A stretch of DNA of 47,504 bases from Spirochaetaceae bacterium (GTDB taxonomy: Bacteria; Spirochaetota; Spirochaetia; SZUA-6; Bin103), in assembly GCA_028820215.1 (NCBI GenBank), contig JAPPKD010000005.1:1-47504 (forward strand), read 5' to 3'. The position numbers and the translations under genes are program-made. Shown one piece after another: positions 8,407 to 16,483 of this stretch (its first letter is position 1; every line of letters begins with the position of its first letter). Under the pieces are notes generated by a model. It had not been told where the DNA came from. It made no database searches and saw nothing but the letters and a program-made list of their open reading frames with translations.

Positions 8407-9017
8407 GCAGCATTGCCATCTACATGGAAGGAGGTGGCGACGGAGCATCGGCCAAAGCAGCGCTCCGTCAGGGCATGGACACGTTGCTTGAACCACTCAA
8501 GCAGGCGGCCCGCGCCAAGTCGTGGCGCTGGAAGTTGGTCTGCTGCGGATCGCGCAACGCAGCCCATCGCGGCTTTCGGAATGGCCTCGATCACGGCGAC
8601 GGCGGCGTGATCATACTGCTGGTAGATGCCGAAGGACCGGTGAACCAATCTGCTCGCCATCACTTGCAGAGGCGCGACGGATGGGACTTGGGTACGACGC
8701 CCGAGGACCGGATCCATCTCATGGTGCAGGCGATGGAGGCGTGGATCGTCGCGGATCCGCCGGCGCTTGCGAAGTACTATGGCCAGGGCTTCCGTCTGGC
8801 CGCGCTACCGAAGGCGCAGAACCTCGAAGGCGTGTCCAAGAAGGATCTGGAACGCGGCTTGAGCCGAGCGACGCAGGATACCAGCAAGGGCCGTTACGAC
8901 AAGATCAAGCACGCGAGCGATCTGTTGAAGCAGATCGATGTTTCGGCGGTGACCTCTCGATGCCGCCACTGCTTACGGCTGTTTGAAGTGCTTGGGAAGA
9001 TCCTCGCAACTTCGTAA
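8403..9017 (+). CDS. DUF4276 family protein (TOPRIM-like partner of the ATPase)
   Basis: The 204-residue protein begins SSIAIYMEGGGDGASAKAAL, where E9 would be the TOPRIM glutamate. It continues with IILLVDAEGP (D75, E77, the DxD-like site) and MEAWIVAD (112-118), all typical of DUF4276 proteins. Translation starts at GTG 8403 overlapping the ATPase stop. DUF4276 proteins are usually encoded right beside an AAA ATPase; by analogy with RloB and PARIS AriB they may be nucleases or effectors released by the ATPase. I see no methylase or other third gene, so the module seems to be two genes. It converges with the dehydrogenase at 9080. Confidence 0.8.
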   Translation: MSSIAIYMEGGGDGASAKAALRQGMDTLLEPLKQAARAKSWRWKLVCCGSRNAAHRGFRNGLDHGDGGVIILLVDAEGPVNQSARHHLQRRDGWDLGTTPEDRIHLMVQAMEAWIVADPPALAKYYGQGFRLAALPKAQNLEGVSKKDLERGLSRATQDTSKGRYDKIKHASDLLKQIDVSAVTSRCRHCLRLFEVLGKILATS

Positions 9018-9079
9018 TCCAAGCCCTCCACCCTGACCGACACCGAGCCGAGACCTCGCCGAAAGGCTCTTCCCCCGAT

Positions 9080-10108
9080 TCAGGCCTCGCAGTCGACCAG
9101 CACGTGGATGGCGTCGTTGGCTTGGTCGTCGCGCAGTGCCAGAGCCTGGTCGATGCGGCTCAGCGGCACCTCGTGCGTGAGGATCCCGGCCGTGTTCACC
9201 AGGCCGTCCATCACGAGCTGCACGCCCTCCTGGAAGAAGCGCCGCATGTCGATGTCGCGCCGCGGCTCCGTGGTGTGGATGGTCAGGCGCTTGTAGTGGA
9301 CCTTGTAGAAGTCGAACGGCTTGCTGCAGGTCTCGATGCAGCCGTACATGACGATGCGGCCGCAGACCGCGGCGACGTCCACGGCGTCGATCATGCCGTG
9401 CCCGACCGTCAGGCACGGGATGACGACGTCGAATCCCGCCGGGAAGTCCTCGCCTGCCACCTCCATGGTCGGCGTCTGAGGCGTGGACAGCCGGTACGCG
9501 TGCGTCGCCCCGTACCTTCGTGCGAGCTCCAGGTTGCGCTCCTTGAGATCGGTCACGGCCAGGATCCCGGGGCTGAACAGGGAGAGTACCTGCGTGAGGG
9601 TCAGGCCGCTGACGCCCTGGCCCATGATCAGCACGTTCGTGCCCGGATCGATGCGCGACAGCTCGGCCGCGTGCAGGATGCCGGGCAGGATCTCGATCAG
9701 GCTGGCCTCCTTGAGCGGGAACCCCGGCGGCAGCTTCATCACGTTGAACGGCCGGCAGACCACGTACTCGGCGAAGCCGCCCCAGATGTAGCGGCAGATC
9801 ACCGGGTCGCCGACGGCCAGGCCGCGCACGTGCGCGCCCAGCTTGTCGATCACGCCCGCCACCTCGTGGCCGAGCCGCGCGGGCAGGGACAGCCACTCCG
9901 GTCTGCGGGTGCCGCGATACACCTCGACGTCGGAGCCGCACACGCCGACCCACCGGACCTTGACCCGCACCTCGTCGTCGCCGGGTTCCGGGATCCGCCC
10001 GCGGGCCGTGGTGATCCGGTACGGCGCCTCCAGCACGGCGACCCGCTGCGAGTCGGGGGCGCTCTCTTCCACCAGGTCCAGGCCGGCGGGCTGCATGCGC
10101 GTCGCCAT
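9080..10108 (-). CDS. Medium-chain zinc-dependent alcohol/polyol dehydrogenase
   Basis: The 342-residue protein has the MDR layout: a GroES-like domain with C57 in VGVCGSDVEVY and H81-E82 in GHEVAG as catalytic zinc ligands, then a Rossmann domain with GQGVSG (163-168). The four-cysteine structural zinc loop is missing (WGGFAEYVVCRPFN instead), as in several sugar and polyol dehydrogenases. The frame stays open to 10288, but ATG 10108 is preferred because AGAGG precedes it and because further upstream would overlap the divergent hydrolase start at 10185. It is divergent from the hydrolase-oxidoreductase-aldolase-sulfatase operon and likely belongs to the same catabolic pathway. Confidence 0.88.
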   Translation of the reverse strand: MATRMQPAGLDLVEESAPDSQRVAVLEAPYRITTARGRIPEPGDDEVRVKVRWVGVCGSDVEVYRGTRRPEWLSLPARLGHEVAGVIDKLGAHVRGLAVGDPVICRYIWGGFAEYVVCRPFNVMKLPPGFPLKEASLIEILPGILHAAELSRIDPGTNVLIMGQGVSGLTLTQVLSLFSPGILAVTDLKERNLELARRYGATHAYRLSTPQTPTMEVAGEDFPAGFDVVIPCLTVGHGMIDAVDVAAVCGRIVMYGCIETCSKPFDFYKVHYKRLTIHTTEPRRDIDMRRFFQEGVQLVMDGLVNTAGILTHEVPLSRIDQALALRDDQANDAIHVLVDCEA

Positions 10109-10184
10109 CAGTGCCTCTGCCGGGATTATGCGATGGAACGCTCGGCGCGTCCGGGTGGAAGCCCGCGGTGGTAAGCTGGGGCGG

Positions 10185-10907
10185 ATGCGGAAGGGCCGGG
10201 CGGGGGAGGTCCCCGTCGCATGGATCGAGCCGGAGCGGGCGGAGCGGCGGACGCTGGTGATCTGGCTGCCGGGCTTCAGCGGCAGCAAGGAGAAGATGGA
10301 GCCCTACCTCAGGGACCTGGCCGCGGCGGGATTCGTGGCGCTCGAGACGCTCGACGAGTTGCGCGCCCGCATCAAGGGCGACATCCGCCGCCACTTCTGG
10401 CCGATCCTGGCCCGCACCGCCGAGGACGCGTCGCGGGTGATCGACTGGGCCGTCGAGCGGCTGGGCGTGGACGGGCGGGTCGGCATGGGCGGCATCTCGG
10501 CCGGCGGCGACGCCTCGGTGGCGGCCGCGGCCCTCGATCACCGCATCCAGGCGGTGGCGGCCGGCATCGCCACCCCCGACTGGCTGCGCCCCGGCTCCTT
10601 CGAGCCGCCGGGCGAACCCGACGATGCGGCGCGGCAGGACTACCGGCGGCGCAACCCGCTCACCAACCTGGAAGCCTACCGGCACACGCCGGCAATCAGT
10701 TTCCAGAACGGCGCGCTCGACCGGCAGGTGCCCCCGGACGGCTCGGTGCGCTTCGTGGACGCGCTGCGCCGGGAGATCTACGCCGGCTGCCCGGAGCGGA
10801 TCGAGGCGGTGCTGCACGACGGCGTCGCCCACGCGTTCGAGGACGCGCAGTGGCGGGGCAGCCTGGCCTGGTTCCGCCGGCACCTCGAGGAGAGCCCGCC
10901 GGCATGA
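10185..10907 (+). CDS. Alpha/beta hydrolase (dienelactone hydrolase/esterase-like)
   Basis: The 240-residue protein has an alpha/beta hydrolase fold with nucleophile S105 in GGISAGG, acid D179 in GALDRQVPP and H216 in GVAHAF, and an oxyanion segment WLPGFSGSKE near residue 28. There is no signal peptide. It may open lactones or cleave esters. It is the first gene of an operon: its TGA overlaps the ATG of the next gene (ATGA at 10904-10907). The start is ATG 10185 after a G-rich stretch (GGGGCGG); the longer frame to 9843 runs through the divergent gene and is discarded. Confidence 0.85.
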   Translation: MRKGRAGEVPVAWIEPERAERRTLVIWLPGFSGSKEKMEPYLRDLAAAGFVALETLDELRARIKGDIRRHFWPILARTAEDASRVIDWAVERLGVDGRVGMGGISAGGDASVAAAALDHRIQAVAAGIATPDWLRPGSFEPPGEPDDAARQDYRRRNPLTNLEAYRHTPAISFQNGALDRQVPPDGSVRFVDALRREIYAGCPERIEAVLHDGVAHAFEDAQWRGSLAWFRRHLEESPPA

Positions 10908-12016
10908 AGTTCCACGTTGGCGTGATCGGGGCGACCGGCTACATCGGCACCCCGTACCGGGAAGAGATGCGCGGCGCACCCGACGCCGCGCGCATCGTCG
11001 CGCTGTGCGCACGACGGCGCGACCGGCTGCAGGCGGCGGCGCAGGCCGACGGGTGCAGCTTCATCACCGACGACTGGCGGCAGGTGGTGGACCACCCGGA
11101 GGTCGACCTGGTGGTGGTGACGACGCCCGACCGGCTGCACCGCGAGCCGGCGCTGGCCGCGGCCGCCGCGGGCAAGCACCTGTTCTGCGACAAGCCGGTC
11201 GGCGCCGACGTCGGCGAGGCGTACGAGATCTGGCACGCCTACCGCGACAGCGCTCTGGCGCACTACGTCCCGTTCTGGACGCGCTACGAGCCGAAGTTCC
11301 GCCGCGTCAAGGAGCTGCTCGACGCCGGCACGCTCGGCGAGCCGAAAGTGATCGTGTACCGCTGGCACAACACGCGCCCGGCGGCGATCCCCTTCACCTG
11401 GCGGGACGACGCCAGCCTGTCCACCGCCGGCAGTGTCGCCGACGTCGGCTCGCACGCCTACGACGCCGTGCGCTGGCTGATCGGCTGCGAGGCGCGGCGG
11501 GTGGTCACGCAGGCCAGGACGCTGACACCTCCCAAGCCCGATCTGGGGCCGATCGACCTCGCCGAGGCCCTCGATTGGGGAGCGTCCAATCCGGCGTCCG
11601 CGGCCACGCGCACCCGCGCCGGCACGGCCTACGACTATGCGGCGATCATCTGGGAGTTCCACAACGGCGCGGTCGGCGCGTTGCTGCTCTCGCACGCCCC
11701 CGTGCTGCGCAAGGGACTGGCGCCGGAAGTGGAGCTGCACGGCAGCGAGGCATCGGTGTCGATCGACCGCATCCGCCATACCGTGAGCCTGGCCGGAGCG
11801 AACGGCGAGATCGGCGTCGAGGAGATTCCGGAGGCTCCGGTCAACCGCTGGGCCAGCTTCGTGCTGCCGGCGCTGGCCGAGCGCGCCGCGGGCGCCGAGT
11901 GCGATCATCCGGGGCTGTACGACGGCTGGCGCACGCAGGTGTTCACCGAGGCGGCGGTCGCATCGGCGAAGCGCGGCACCTGGGTGGAGCTGGCGGAGAT
12001 GGACGCGGAGGCGTAG
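10904..12016 (+). CDS. Gfo/Idh/MocA family NAD(P)-dependent oxidoreductase
   Basis: The 370-residue protein has an N-terminal Rossmann domain starting KFHVGVIGATGYIG, the family lysine motif as CDKPVG (D96-K97-P98, usually EKP), and a C-terminal beta-sheet domain with SVADVGSHAYDAVRWL carrying the conserved histidine. Family members oxidise or reduce sugars, inositols and sugar acids at a ring carbon. It is coupled to the hydrolase upstream and followed 7 bases later by the aldolase. The exact sugar is unknown. Confidence 0.92.
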   Translation: MKFHVGVIGATGYIGTPYREEMRGAPDAARIVALCARRRDRLQAAAQADGCSFITDDWRQVVDHPEVDLVVVTTPDRLHREPALAAAAAGKHLFCDKPVGADVGEAYEIWHAYRDSALAHYVPFWTRYEPKFRRVKELLDAGTLGEPKVIVYRWHNTRPAAIPFTWRDDASLSTAGSVADVGSHAYDAVRWLIGCEARRVVTQARTLTPPKPDLGPIDLAEALDWGASNPASAATRTRAGTAYDYAAIIWEFHNGAVGALLLSHAPVLRKGLAPEVELHGSEASVSIDRIRHTVSLAGANGEIGVEEIPEAPVNRWASFVLPALAERAAGAECDHPGLYDGWRTQVFTEAAVASAKRGTWVELAEMDAEA

Positions 12017-12023
12017 CGAGCAT

Positions 12024-12911
12024 ATGAGCGATCACCGCATCAACCGAGCCATCGAGCTGCTGGCCGCGGACCAGCCCGTCTACTACATCGGAGGCCACAC
12101 CGGCGCGGTGTTGACCCACGAACAGGGCATGCGGGACGCGCACACCTGGGCCGACTACTTCAACGTCGGCATGGAGCACGGCTGCTTCGACCTCACCGGC
12201 CTGGCCCACTACATGCAGGGACTGGTCGCCGGCGGGCCGACCGCGAGCGGACACCGCACGCCCACCGTCATCGTCGAGCCGCCGGTCGACGGCACCAGCG
12301 AGCCCGTGGTCCGCTACAACGCTTGGCAGTTCCGGCAGATCCTGGCGCGCGGCGTGCACGGCATCCTGCTGTGCCAGGCGGAGACTCCGGACGCCGTACG
12401 CGCCTTCGTGGAGTCGTGCCGCTACCCGCGCAACATGGCCGGCGTTGGCGCCGGGCTGGAGCGCGGCACCCGCGGCGTCGGCTCCGAGCCGGAGGCGGCG
12501 ACCATCTGGGGCGTCGAGATCGCCGAGTACGTCGCCAGGTGCGACCCGTGGCCGCTCAATCCCGACGGCGAACTGCTGCTGGGCATCAAGGTGGAGTCGG
12601 TGCGCGGGGTGGCCCACATCGAGCAGATGGTGGCCGTGCCCGGGCTGGGGTTCGCCGAGTGCGGTCCCGGCGACTTGCACATGTCCTACGGCGTGGAACG
12701 GGTGGAGGGGCAGTACGACCCGCGGGTGATCGAGGCGAACGAACGGGTGCGCGCCGCCTGCGCCGCCAACGGCGTGGCGTTCCTGGGGGGTGGCACGGCC
12801 GACAACATCACGAGTCAGATCGACCGCGGCGTACGCGTCGTGTCCAGCGGGCGCGAGGAGGTGGCCCGCATCGGCCGCGCCCACAGCGGGCGCACCCTGC
12901 CGGTGGGCTGA
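12024..12911 (+). CDS. HpcH/HpaI family aldolase/citrate lyase-type TIM barrel
   Basis: The 295-residue protein shows the HpcH/HpaI metal site: a glutamate in LLGIKVESVRG and an aspartate in AECGPGDLHMSYG, with a preceding HGILLCQAETPDAVRAFV strand-helix. These enzymes cleave or form 2-keto-3-deoxy sugar acids and hydroxy-keto diacids using a divalent metal and pyruvate-type intermediates. The N-terminal region (HTGAVLTHEQGMRDAHTW) is less typical of the classic enzymes, so substrate assignment is open. GGAG lies upstream of ATG 12024. Between an oxidoreductase and a sulfatase it fits the terminal cleavage step of a sugar-acid pathway. Confidence 0.88.
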   Translation: MSDHRINRAIELLAADQPVYYIGGHTGAVLTHEQGMRDAHTWADYFNVGMEHGCFDLTGLAHYMQGLVAGGPTASGHRTPTVIVEPPVDGTSEPVVRYNAWQFRQILARGVHGILLCQAETPDAVRAFVESCRYPRNMAGVGAGLERGTRGVGSEPEAATIWGVEIAEYVARCDPWPLNPDGELLLGIKVESVRGVAHIEQMVAVPGLGFAECGPGDLHMSYGVERVEGQYDPRVIEANERVRAACAANGVAFLGGGTADNITSQIDRGVRVVSSGREEVARIGRAHSGRTLPVG

Positions 12912-12916
12912 CCCGA

Positions 12917-14299
12917 ATGCCGGCCCCGAACATCCTGGTCCTGTTCACGGACGACCAGCGCTTCGACACGATCGGCGCCCTGGGCGCGGGCGAGGTCCAC
13001 ACCCCCCATCTCGACCGCCTGGTGGAGCGCGGCACGGCCTTCACCCACGCGCACATCCCCGGCGGCACCACCGGCGCGATCTGCATGCCGAGCCGGGCGA
13101 TGCTGCACACCGGACGCGACCTGTTCCGGATCGAAGGCACGGGCGAGGACATCCCGGCCGGCCACGTGCTGCTCGGCGAGCACCTGGCCCGCCACGGCTA
13201 CCGCACCTGGGGCACCGGCAAGTGGCACAACGGGGCAGCGAGCTTCAACCGCAGCTTCCAGGACGGCGCCGAGATCTTCCTGGGCGGCATGGAGGACCAC
13301 TGGAACGTGCCGGCCTTCCGCTACGACCCGACCGGGCGCTACGCCGGCACGCTGCCGCAGGTGCCGGAGTGGCTCTCCTCGAACGAGGTCCGCGTCCGCC
13401 GCGGCGACGGGATCCGCGCCGGCGTGCACTCCAGCCGGCTGTTCTGTGACGCGGCGATCGAGCGGCTCCGGCAGACCGATCCGTCGACCCCGTTCCTGAT
13501 GTACGTGTCGTTCATGGCCCCGCACGACCCGCGCACCATGCCGGCGGAGCACCTGCGCCGCTACGACCCGGAACGGCTGACGCTGCCGCCCAACTTCCTG
13601 CCGCGCCACCCGTTCGACAACGGCGCGATCGACATCCGCGACGAACTGCTGGCCGCGCACCCGCGCGACGAGGCGGAGGTGCGGCGCCACATCGCCGAGT
13701 ACTACGCGATGATCACCCACCTGGACGCGGAGACCGGCCGGCTGCTCGACGTGCTGGAGGAGCGCGGCCTGGCCGACGACACGATCATCGTCATGGCCGG
13801 CGACAACGGGCTGGCGGTCGGCCAGCACGGCTTGATGGGCAAGCAGAACCTCTACGAGCACTCGGTGCGGGTTCCGCTGATCTTCGCCGGACCCGGTGTG
13901 CCGCGGGGGGAGACGAGGGACAGCTACGCCTACCTGCTGGACATCTTCCCGACGCTCTGCGATCTGACCGGCCTGCCCGTCCCCGACAGCGTCACCGGCC
14001 GCTCGCTGGCCCCGGCGCTGGCCGATCCGGCCCATCACGCACGTGAGCGGCTCTACCTTGCCTACTGGGACAGTCAGCGCGCGATCAAGGACCGCCGCTA
14101 CAAGCTCATCGAGTACCGGGCCGGCGACGGGCCGGTGACGCAGTTGTTCGACCTGGAGGCCGATCCCTGGGAGATGAGCGACCTGTCCCGGCATCCGGAC
14201 CAGCGCCAGCGCCAGGCCGCGATGCGCGCGGAGCTCGCGGCCGCGCGCGACGCCTCCGGCGAGATGGCGACCCCCTACGGCCCGGCGTTCTGGGACTGA
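12917..14299 (+). CDS. Type I sulfatase (formylglycine-dependent), cytoplasmic
   Basis: The 460-residue protein shows an alkaline-phosphatase-fold sulfatase: metal aspartates D12-D13 (LFTDDQ), the maturation motif C56-M-P-S-R (C becomes formylglycine), GTGKWHN, and MAGDNGLAVGQHGL for the second metal site. The C-terminus carries the usual YKLIEYR and LFDLEADPWEMSDLS segments. No signal peptide precedes the catalytic domain, so it should act in the cytoplasm on an imported sulfated sugar. No formylglycine-generating enzyme is encoded in the window. It is the last metabolic gene of the operon beginning at 10185, 5 bases after the aldolase. Confidence 0.93.
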   Translation: MPAPNILVLFTDDQRFDTIGALGAGEVHTPHLDRLVERGTAFTHAHIPGGTTGAICMPSRAMLHTGRDLFRIEGTGEDIPAGHVLLGEHLARHGYRTWGTGKWHNGAASFNRSFQDGAEIFLGGMEDHWNVPAFRYDPTGRYAGTLPQVPEWLSSNEVRVRRGDGIRAGVHSSRLFCDAAIERLRQTDPSTPFLMYVSFMAPHDPRTMPAEHLRRYDPERLTLPPNFLPRHPFDNGAIDIRDELLAAHPRDEAEVRRHIAEYYAMITHLDAETGRLLDVLEERGLADDTIIVMAGDNGLAVGQHGLMGKQNLYEHSVRVPLIFAGPGVPRGETRDSYAYLLDIFPTLCDLTGLPVPDSVTGRSLAPALADPAHHARERLYLAYWDSQRAIKDRRYKLIEYRAGDGPVTQLFDLEADPWEMSDLSRHPDQRQRQAAMRAELAAARDASGEMATPYGPAFWD

Positions 14300-14342
14300 C
14301 CGAAGCCGCGTGATACCCTCAACTCAGGAAACGCGCGCGGAG

Positions 14343-14633
14343 ATGACGGCCCACTATATCCTTACGGATTATCTTGAGCAGTCACTCGCGGGAGCGGAAT
14401 ACGACAAGCTGGACGACGGCACCTTTGCGGGGCGAATACCGGAGTGCAAGGGTGTGGTTTCCTTTGGGGCGACGTTGATGGAGTGCGAGCGATCGTTGCG
14501 CTCGACGCTCGAGGACTGGGTGTTCGTCGGCCTGAAGTTGGGGCACAGGCTCCCTGTTCTATCCGGGATCGACCTGAACCGAAGGCAACCGAAGGCTCTG
14601 TGTCCGGATCGCGACATCAGTTCATGGTCCTGA
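14343..14633 (+). CDS. HicB-like antitoxin-family protein, orphan
   Basis: The 96-residue protein begins TAHYILTDYLEQSLAGAEYD, followed by DGTFAGRIPECKGVVSFGAT and ECERSLRSTLEDWVFVGLKL. This is the HicB partial RNase H-like fold with a helical end. ATG 14343 is chosen since GGAG abuts it and family members begin here; a GTG at 14310 is also possible. The protein ends soon after GIDLNR with a poorly conserved tail. No HicA toxin gene follows, so the module is incomplete. It comes 43 bases after the sulfatase and may ride on its transcript. Confidence 0.78.
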   Translation: MTAHYILTDYLEQSLAGAEYDKLDDGTFAGRIPECKGVVSFGATLMECERSLRSTLEDWVFVGLKLGHRLPVLSGIDLNRRQPKALCPDRDISSWS

Positions 14634-14710
14634 GGAACCACCGACTCGCGCTTCCTTCCAACGACGAGAATTCGGGCCTTGGACGTAACAGACCCTTGCT
14701 CGGCGAATCG

Positions 14711-15091
14711 CTACGGCTCTATCGTCCTTCTGAGCTGTTGGCCAGCTTCGTCCGAAATTCCAAGAAAGTCACTAATGAGACTATGCCGATTTCTTTGTAG
14801 TGTTTCTTCGTCGACGCCAGCTTTGCGGTAGGCTTCTTCTTCGCGAAGGTAATTCTTACCTAGAGCCAGCCACCTATCTTCGGAGACTGGATTACCTTCC
14901 TCAAGGTCTCTGCGTATCCTCGTCAACTGTAGGTTCACCTGTAGCATGTCACCTTGCTCGTCCAGGTCATCCGCCATCCTGAGCAGATGGGTACGCATGA
15001 CAGGTTCCTTTACGTTCTCCGCATGGGAACGGACACGTCTTGCGTCGTCACGCCTCTCTGCTACAGCCTTCTCGACTACATCCATTCTCAC
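14711..15091 (-). CDS. Helical protein of unknown function
   Basis: About 126 residues, almost entirely charged helices (EKAVAERRDDARRVRSHAEN, MADDLDEQGDMLQVNLQLTR, NYLREEEAYRKAG), with no membrane segment or signal peptide. I do not recognise the family. GGGAGG lies 4 bases before GTG 15091 and 10 before ATG 15085; either could be the start. Base composition is lower in GC than its neighbours, so it may be transferred DNA. It converges on the HicB-like gene and has no obvious partner. Confidence 0.6.
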   Translation of the reverse strand: MRMDVVEKAVAERRDDARRVRSHAENVKEPVMRTHLLRMADDLDEQGDMLQVNLQLTRIRRDLEEGNPVSEDRWLALGKNYLREEEAYRKAGVDEETLQRNRHSLISDFLGISDEAGQQLRRTIEP

Positions 15092-15315
15092 GGGGCCTCC
15101 CGACGGCACACACTGAGAGGCTTGTCAGAACATCGCCCATCCGTCAAGCCCGGTCTTGATTCTTCGTTCTCATTACCCCCCCCATATGCGAATGCCGCAC
15201 TGGAAAGGATTCGAGCTAGTCCCGCTTCGGACGATGGTCCGCGAAGTGGAAGGATCATCGACCGTGGGATTCTCTCGACTGTTGCTTGGAGTCGCACGAC
15301 TTCCGGGCCGGGGGA

Positions 15316-16215
15316 TCAGTCGGTGCGGTGGCCCTGCCCCTCGCGAGGATTCTCCAGCGCGTCGGCCCAGAGACGGCTCCAGGTGTCGTAGCTGGACATG
15401 ACGCTTGACGGGGCGGTGCGGCTGCGGACGATGAAGTCCGGGTGCGCCGTCCGGCCGGTGTGTTGCCCGGTCGGCTGATAGCGCAGGTCGAGCGACCACC
15501 GGCACCGGTCGGAGACGTTCGGCACCGAGCAATGCGGCGTGAAGCGCGTGAGCAGGACCACGTCGCCCCGCACGCACTCCAGCAGCACGGGCTCCGCCGC
15601 CGGCATCAGGTCGGGGACGATCATCGTACCGCCCTCCTTCTGGTGGCGCAGGTAGCCCAGCTTCGACACGCCCGGCAGCACCTGCAGGCAGCCCATCTCG
15701 ACGGTGCTGTCACTGAGCGGCAGCCAGCAGGTGACCACGTTGGAGCCCTCCGCCTCCTTCATCATGACCCCGGCGTCCTGATGCCACGGCACCCCGTGGG
15801 ACCAGGAGCTGTCGCCGAACTCGGACGGCGGCTTGGCGCGCACGTGCTGGATGGGGTTGCAGGTGATCTCGGAGCCGACCAGCGGCTCGACCAAGTCCAG
15901 CAGGCTCTCGTTGGACAGGAACGCGAACATCGCCGGGGTCCGCATCTGCATGATGTCCATGCCGTCGCCGATCTCGCCGGTCTGCTTCAGCAACAGGCCG
16001 TAGCGGGTATCGAACGAAGCGCCCTCGCACCGGTCGGTGAGCGTGCCCTCGTCATGCAGCTCGCCCGCCCGCCGGTCGATGAACGCCTCCAGCTCGTCGA
16101 TCACCGGCTGCGTGTCGGCGTCGGACACGACGCCGGGAACGAGCAGATACCCCGTCTCCTCGAACGAACGCACCTGATCAGCGGTAAGGCGTGCCATGTG
16201 CCCGCATACTGCCAC
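15316..16215 (-). CDS. Phytanoyl-CoA dioxygenase (PhyH) family oxygenase
   Basis: The 299-residue protein starts ARLTADQVRSFEETGYLLVP, typical of PhyH oxygenases. The Fe(II) ligands appear as H-Q-D in VPWHQDAG and the distal histidine in RFTPHCSVPN, with an arginine after it (RCRWSLDLRY) for 2-oxoglutarate. It is longer than and only distantly related to the PhyH at 2328. GTG 16215 has GGGAG 4 bases upstream; ATG 16197 is an alternative and matches the usual family start. It stands alone, divergent from the Rieske fragment at 16258. Substrate unknown. Confidence 0.88.
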   Translation of the reverse strand: MAVCGHMARLTADQVRSFEETGYLLVPGVVSDADTQPVIDELEAFIDRRAGELHDEGTLTDRCEGASFDTRYGLLLKQTGEIGDGMDIMQMRTPAMFAFLSNESLLDLVEPLVGSEITCNPIQHVRAKPPSEFGDSSWSHGVPWHQDAGVMMKEAEGSNVVTCWLPLSDSTVEMGCLQVLPGVSKLGYLRHQKEGGTMIVPDLMPAAEPVLLECVRGDVVLLTRFTPHCSVPNVSDRCRWSLDLRYQPTGQHTGRTAHPDFIVRSRTAPSSVMSSYDTWSRLWADALENPREGQGHRTD

Positions 16216-16257
16216 ATGTCTCCCTCGTGTATCCTCGTCCGCGGGAGGCTGGTCACG

Positions 16258-16455
16258 ATGTCCCTCGGCAGGCAGGAATTGATCGCAATGCTGCCCGACT
16301 TGACGGCGCCTCTCTCGACGTCACGCGGGCTTCCGAACGCCGCCTGTGTAGACCCCGATCTCTTCGAGCTCGAACGCCAATCCCTGCTCGGCCGCACGAG
16401 CATACGCGGAGGCCATCGGCAGCGATGTGGAGACGGGCGCGCTTGCCACGTAGCC
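16258..16455 (+). pseudogene. N-terminal fragment of a Rieske-type aromatic-ring dioxygenase
   Basis: From ATG 16258 (GGGAGG upstream) the frame reads MSLGRQELIAML, then SRGLPNAACVDPDLFELERQ and SLLGRT. This resembles the first 45-50 residues of Rieske non-haem iron oxygenase alpha subunits, where a proline-alanine strand and a DPxLFELERxxLFxRTW helix precede the 2Fe-2S site. The similarity stops before the Rieske CxH motif, and the frame runs on without a stop into the RHH antitoxin at 16480. It looks like a gene truncated by arrival of the toxin-antitoxin module. The family call is from pattern memory and needs a profile search. Confidence 0.5.
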
Positions 16456-16459
16456 ATGC

Positions 16460-16483
16460 CCATAGCTATCGTCATAGCTATGC
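16460..16483. promoter_or_regulatory. Paired palindromes at the antitoxin start, likely autoregulatory operator
   Basis: ATAGCTAT, itself a perfect palindrome, occurs at 16462-16469 and again at 16474-16481, 12 bases start to start. The flanks also pair imperfectly, so the whole block is a larger inverted repeat. RHH antitoxins bind such repeated short palindromes to repress their own operon. The second copy overlaps the proposed ATG 16480. Function is inferred from position and symmetry only. Confidence 0.5.

Noticed and set aside
8973..11012. 679-codon minus-strand frame over the dehydrogenase, hydrolase and oxidoreductase
   Set aside because: A GC shadow; the MDR dehydrogenase and alpha/beta hydrolase frames carry the catalytic motifs and proper start sites.
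12323..14299. 658-codon plus-strand frame joining the aldolase region to the sulfatase
   Set aside because: Only the part from ATG 12917 is sulfatase; the front is an out-of-frame reading of the aldolase gene.
14444..14800. Plus-strand frame after the HicB-like gene considered as HicA
   Set aside because: It overlaps the HicB frame from 14444, has no HicA motifs and no ribosome binding site.
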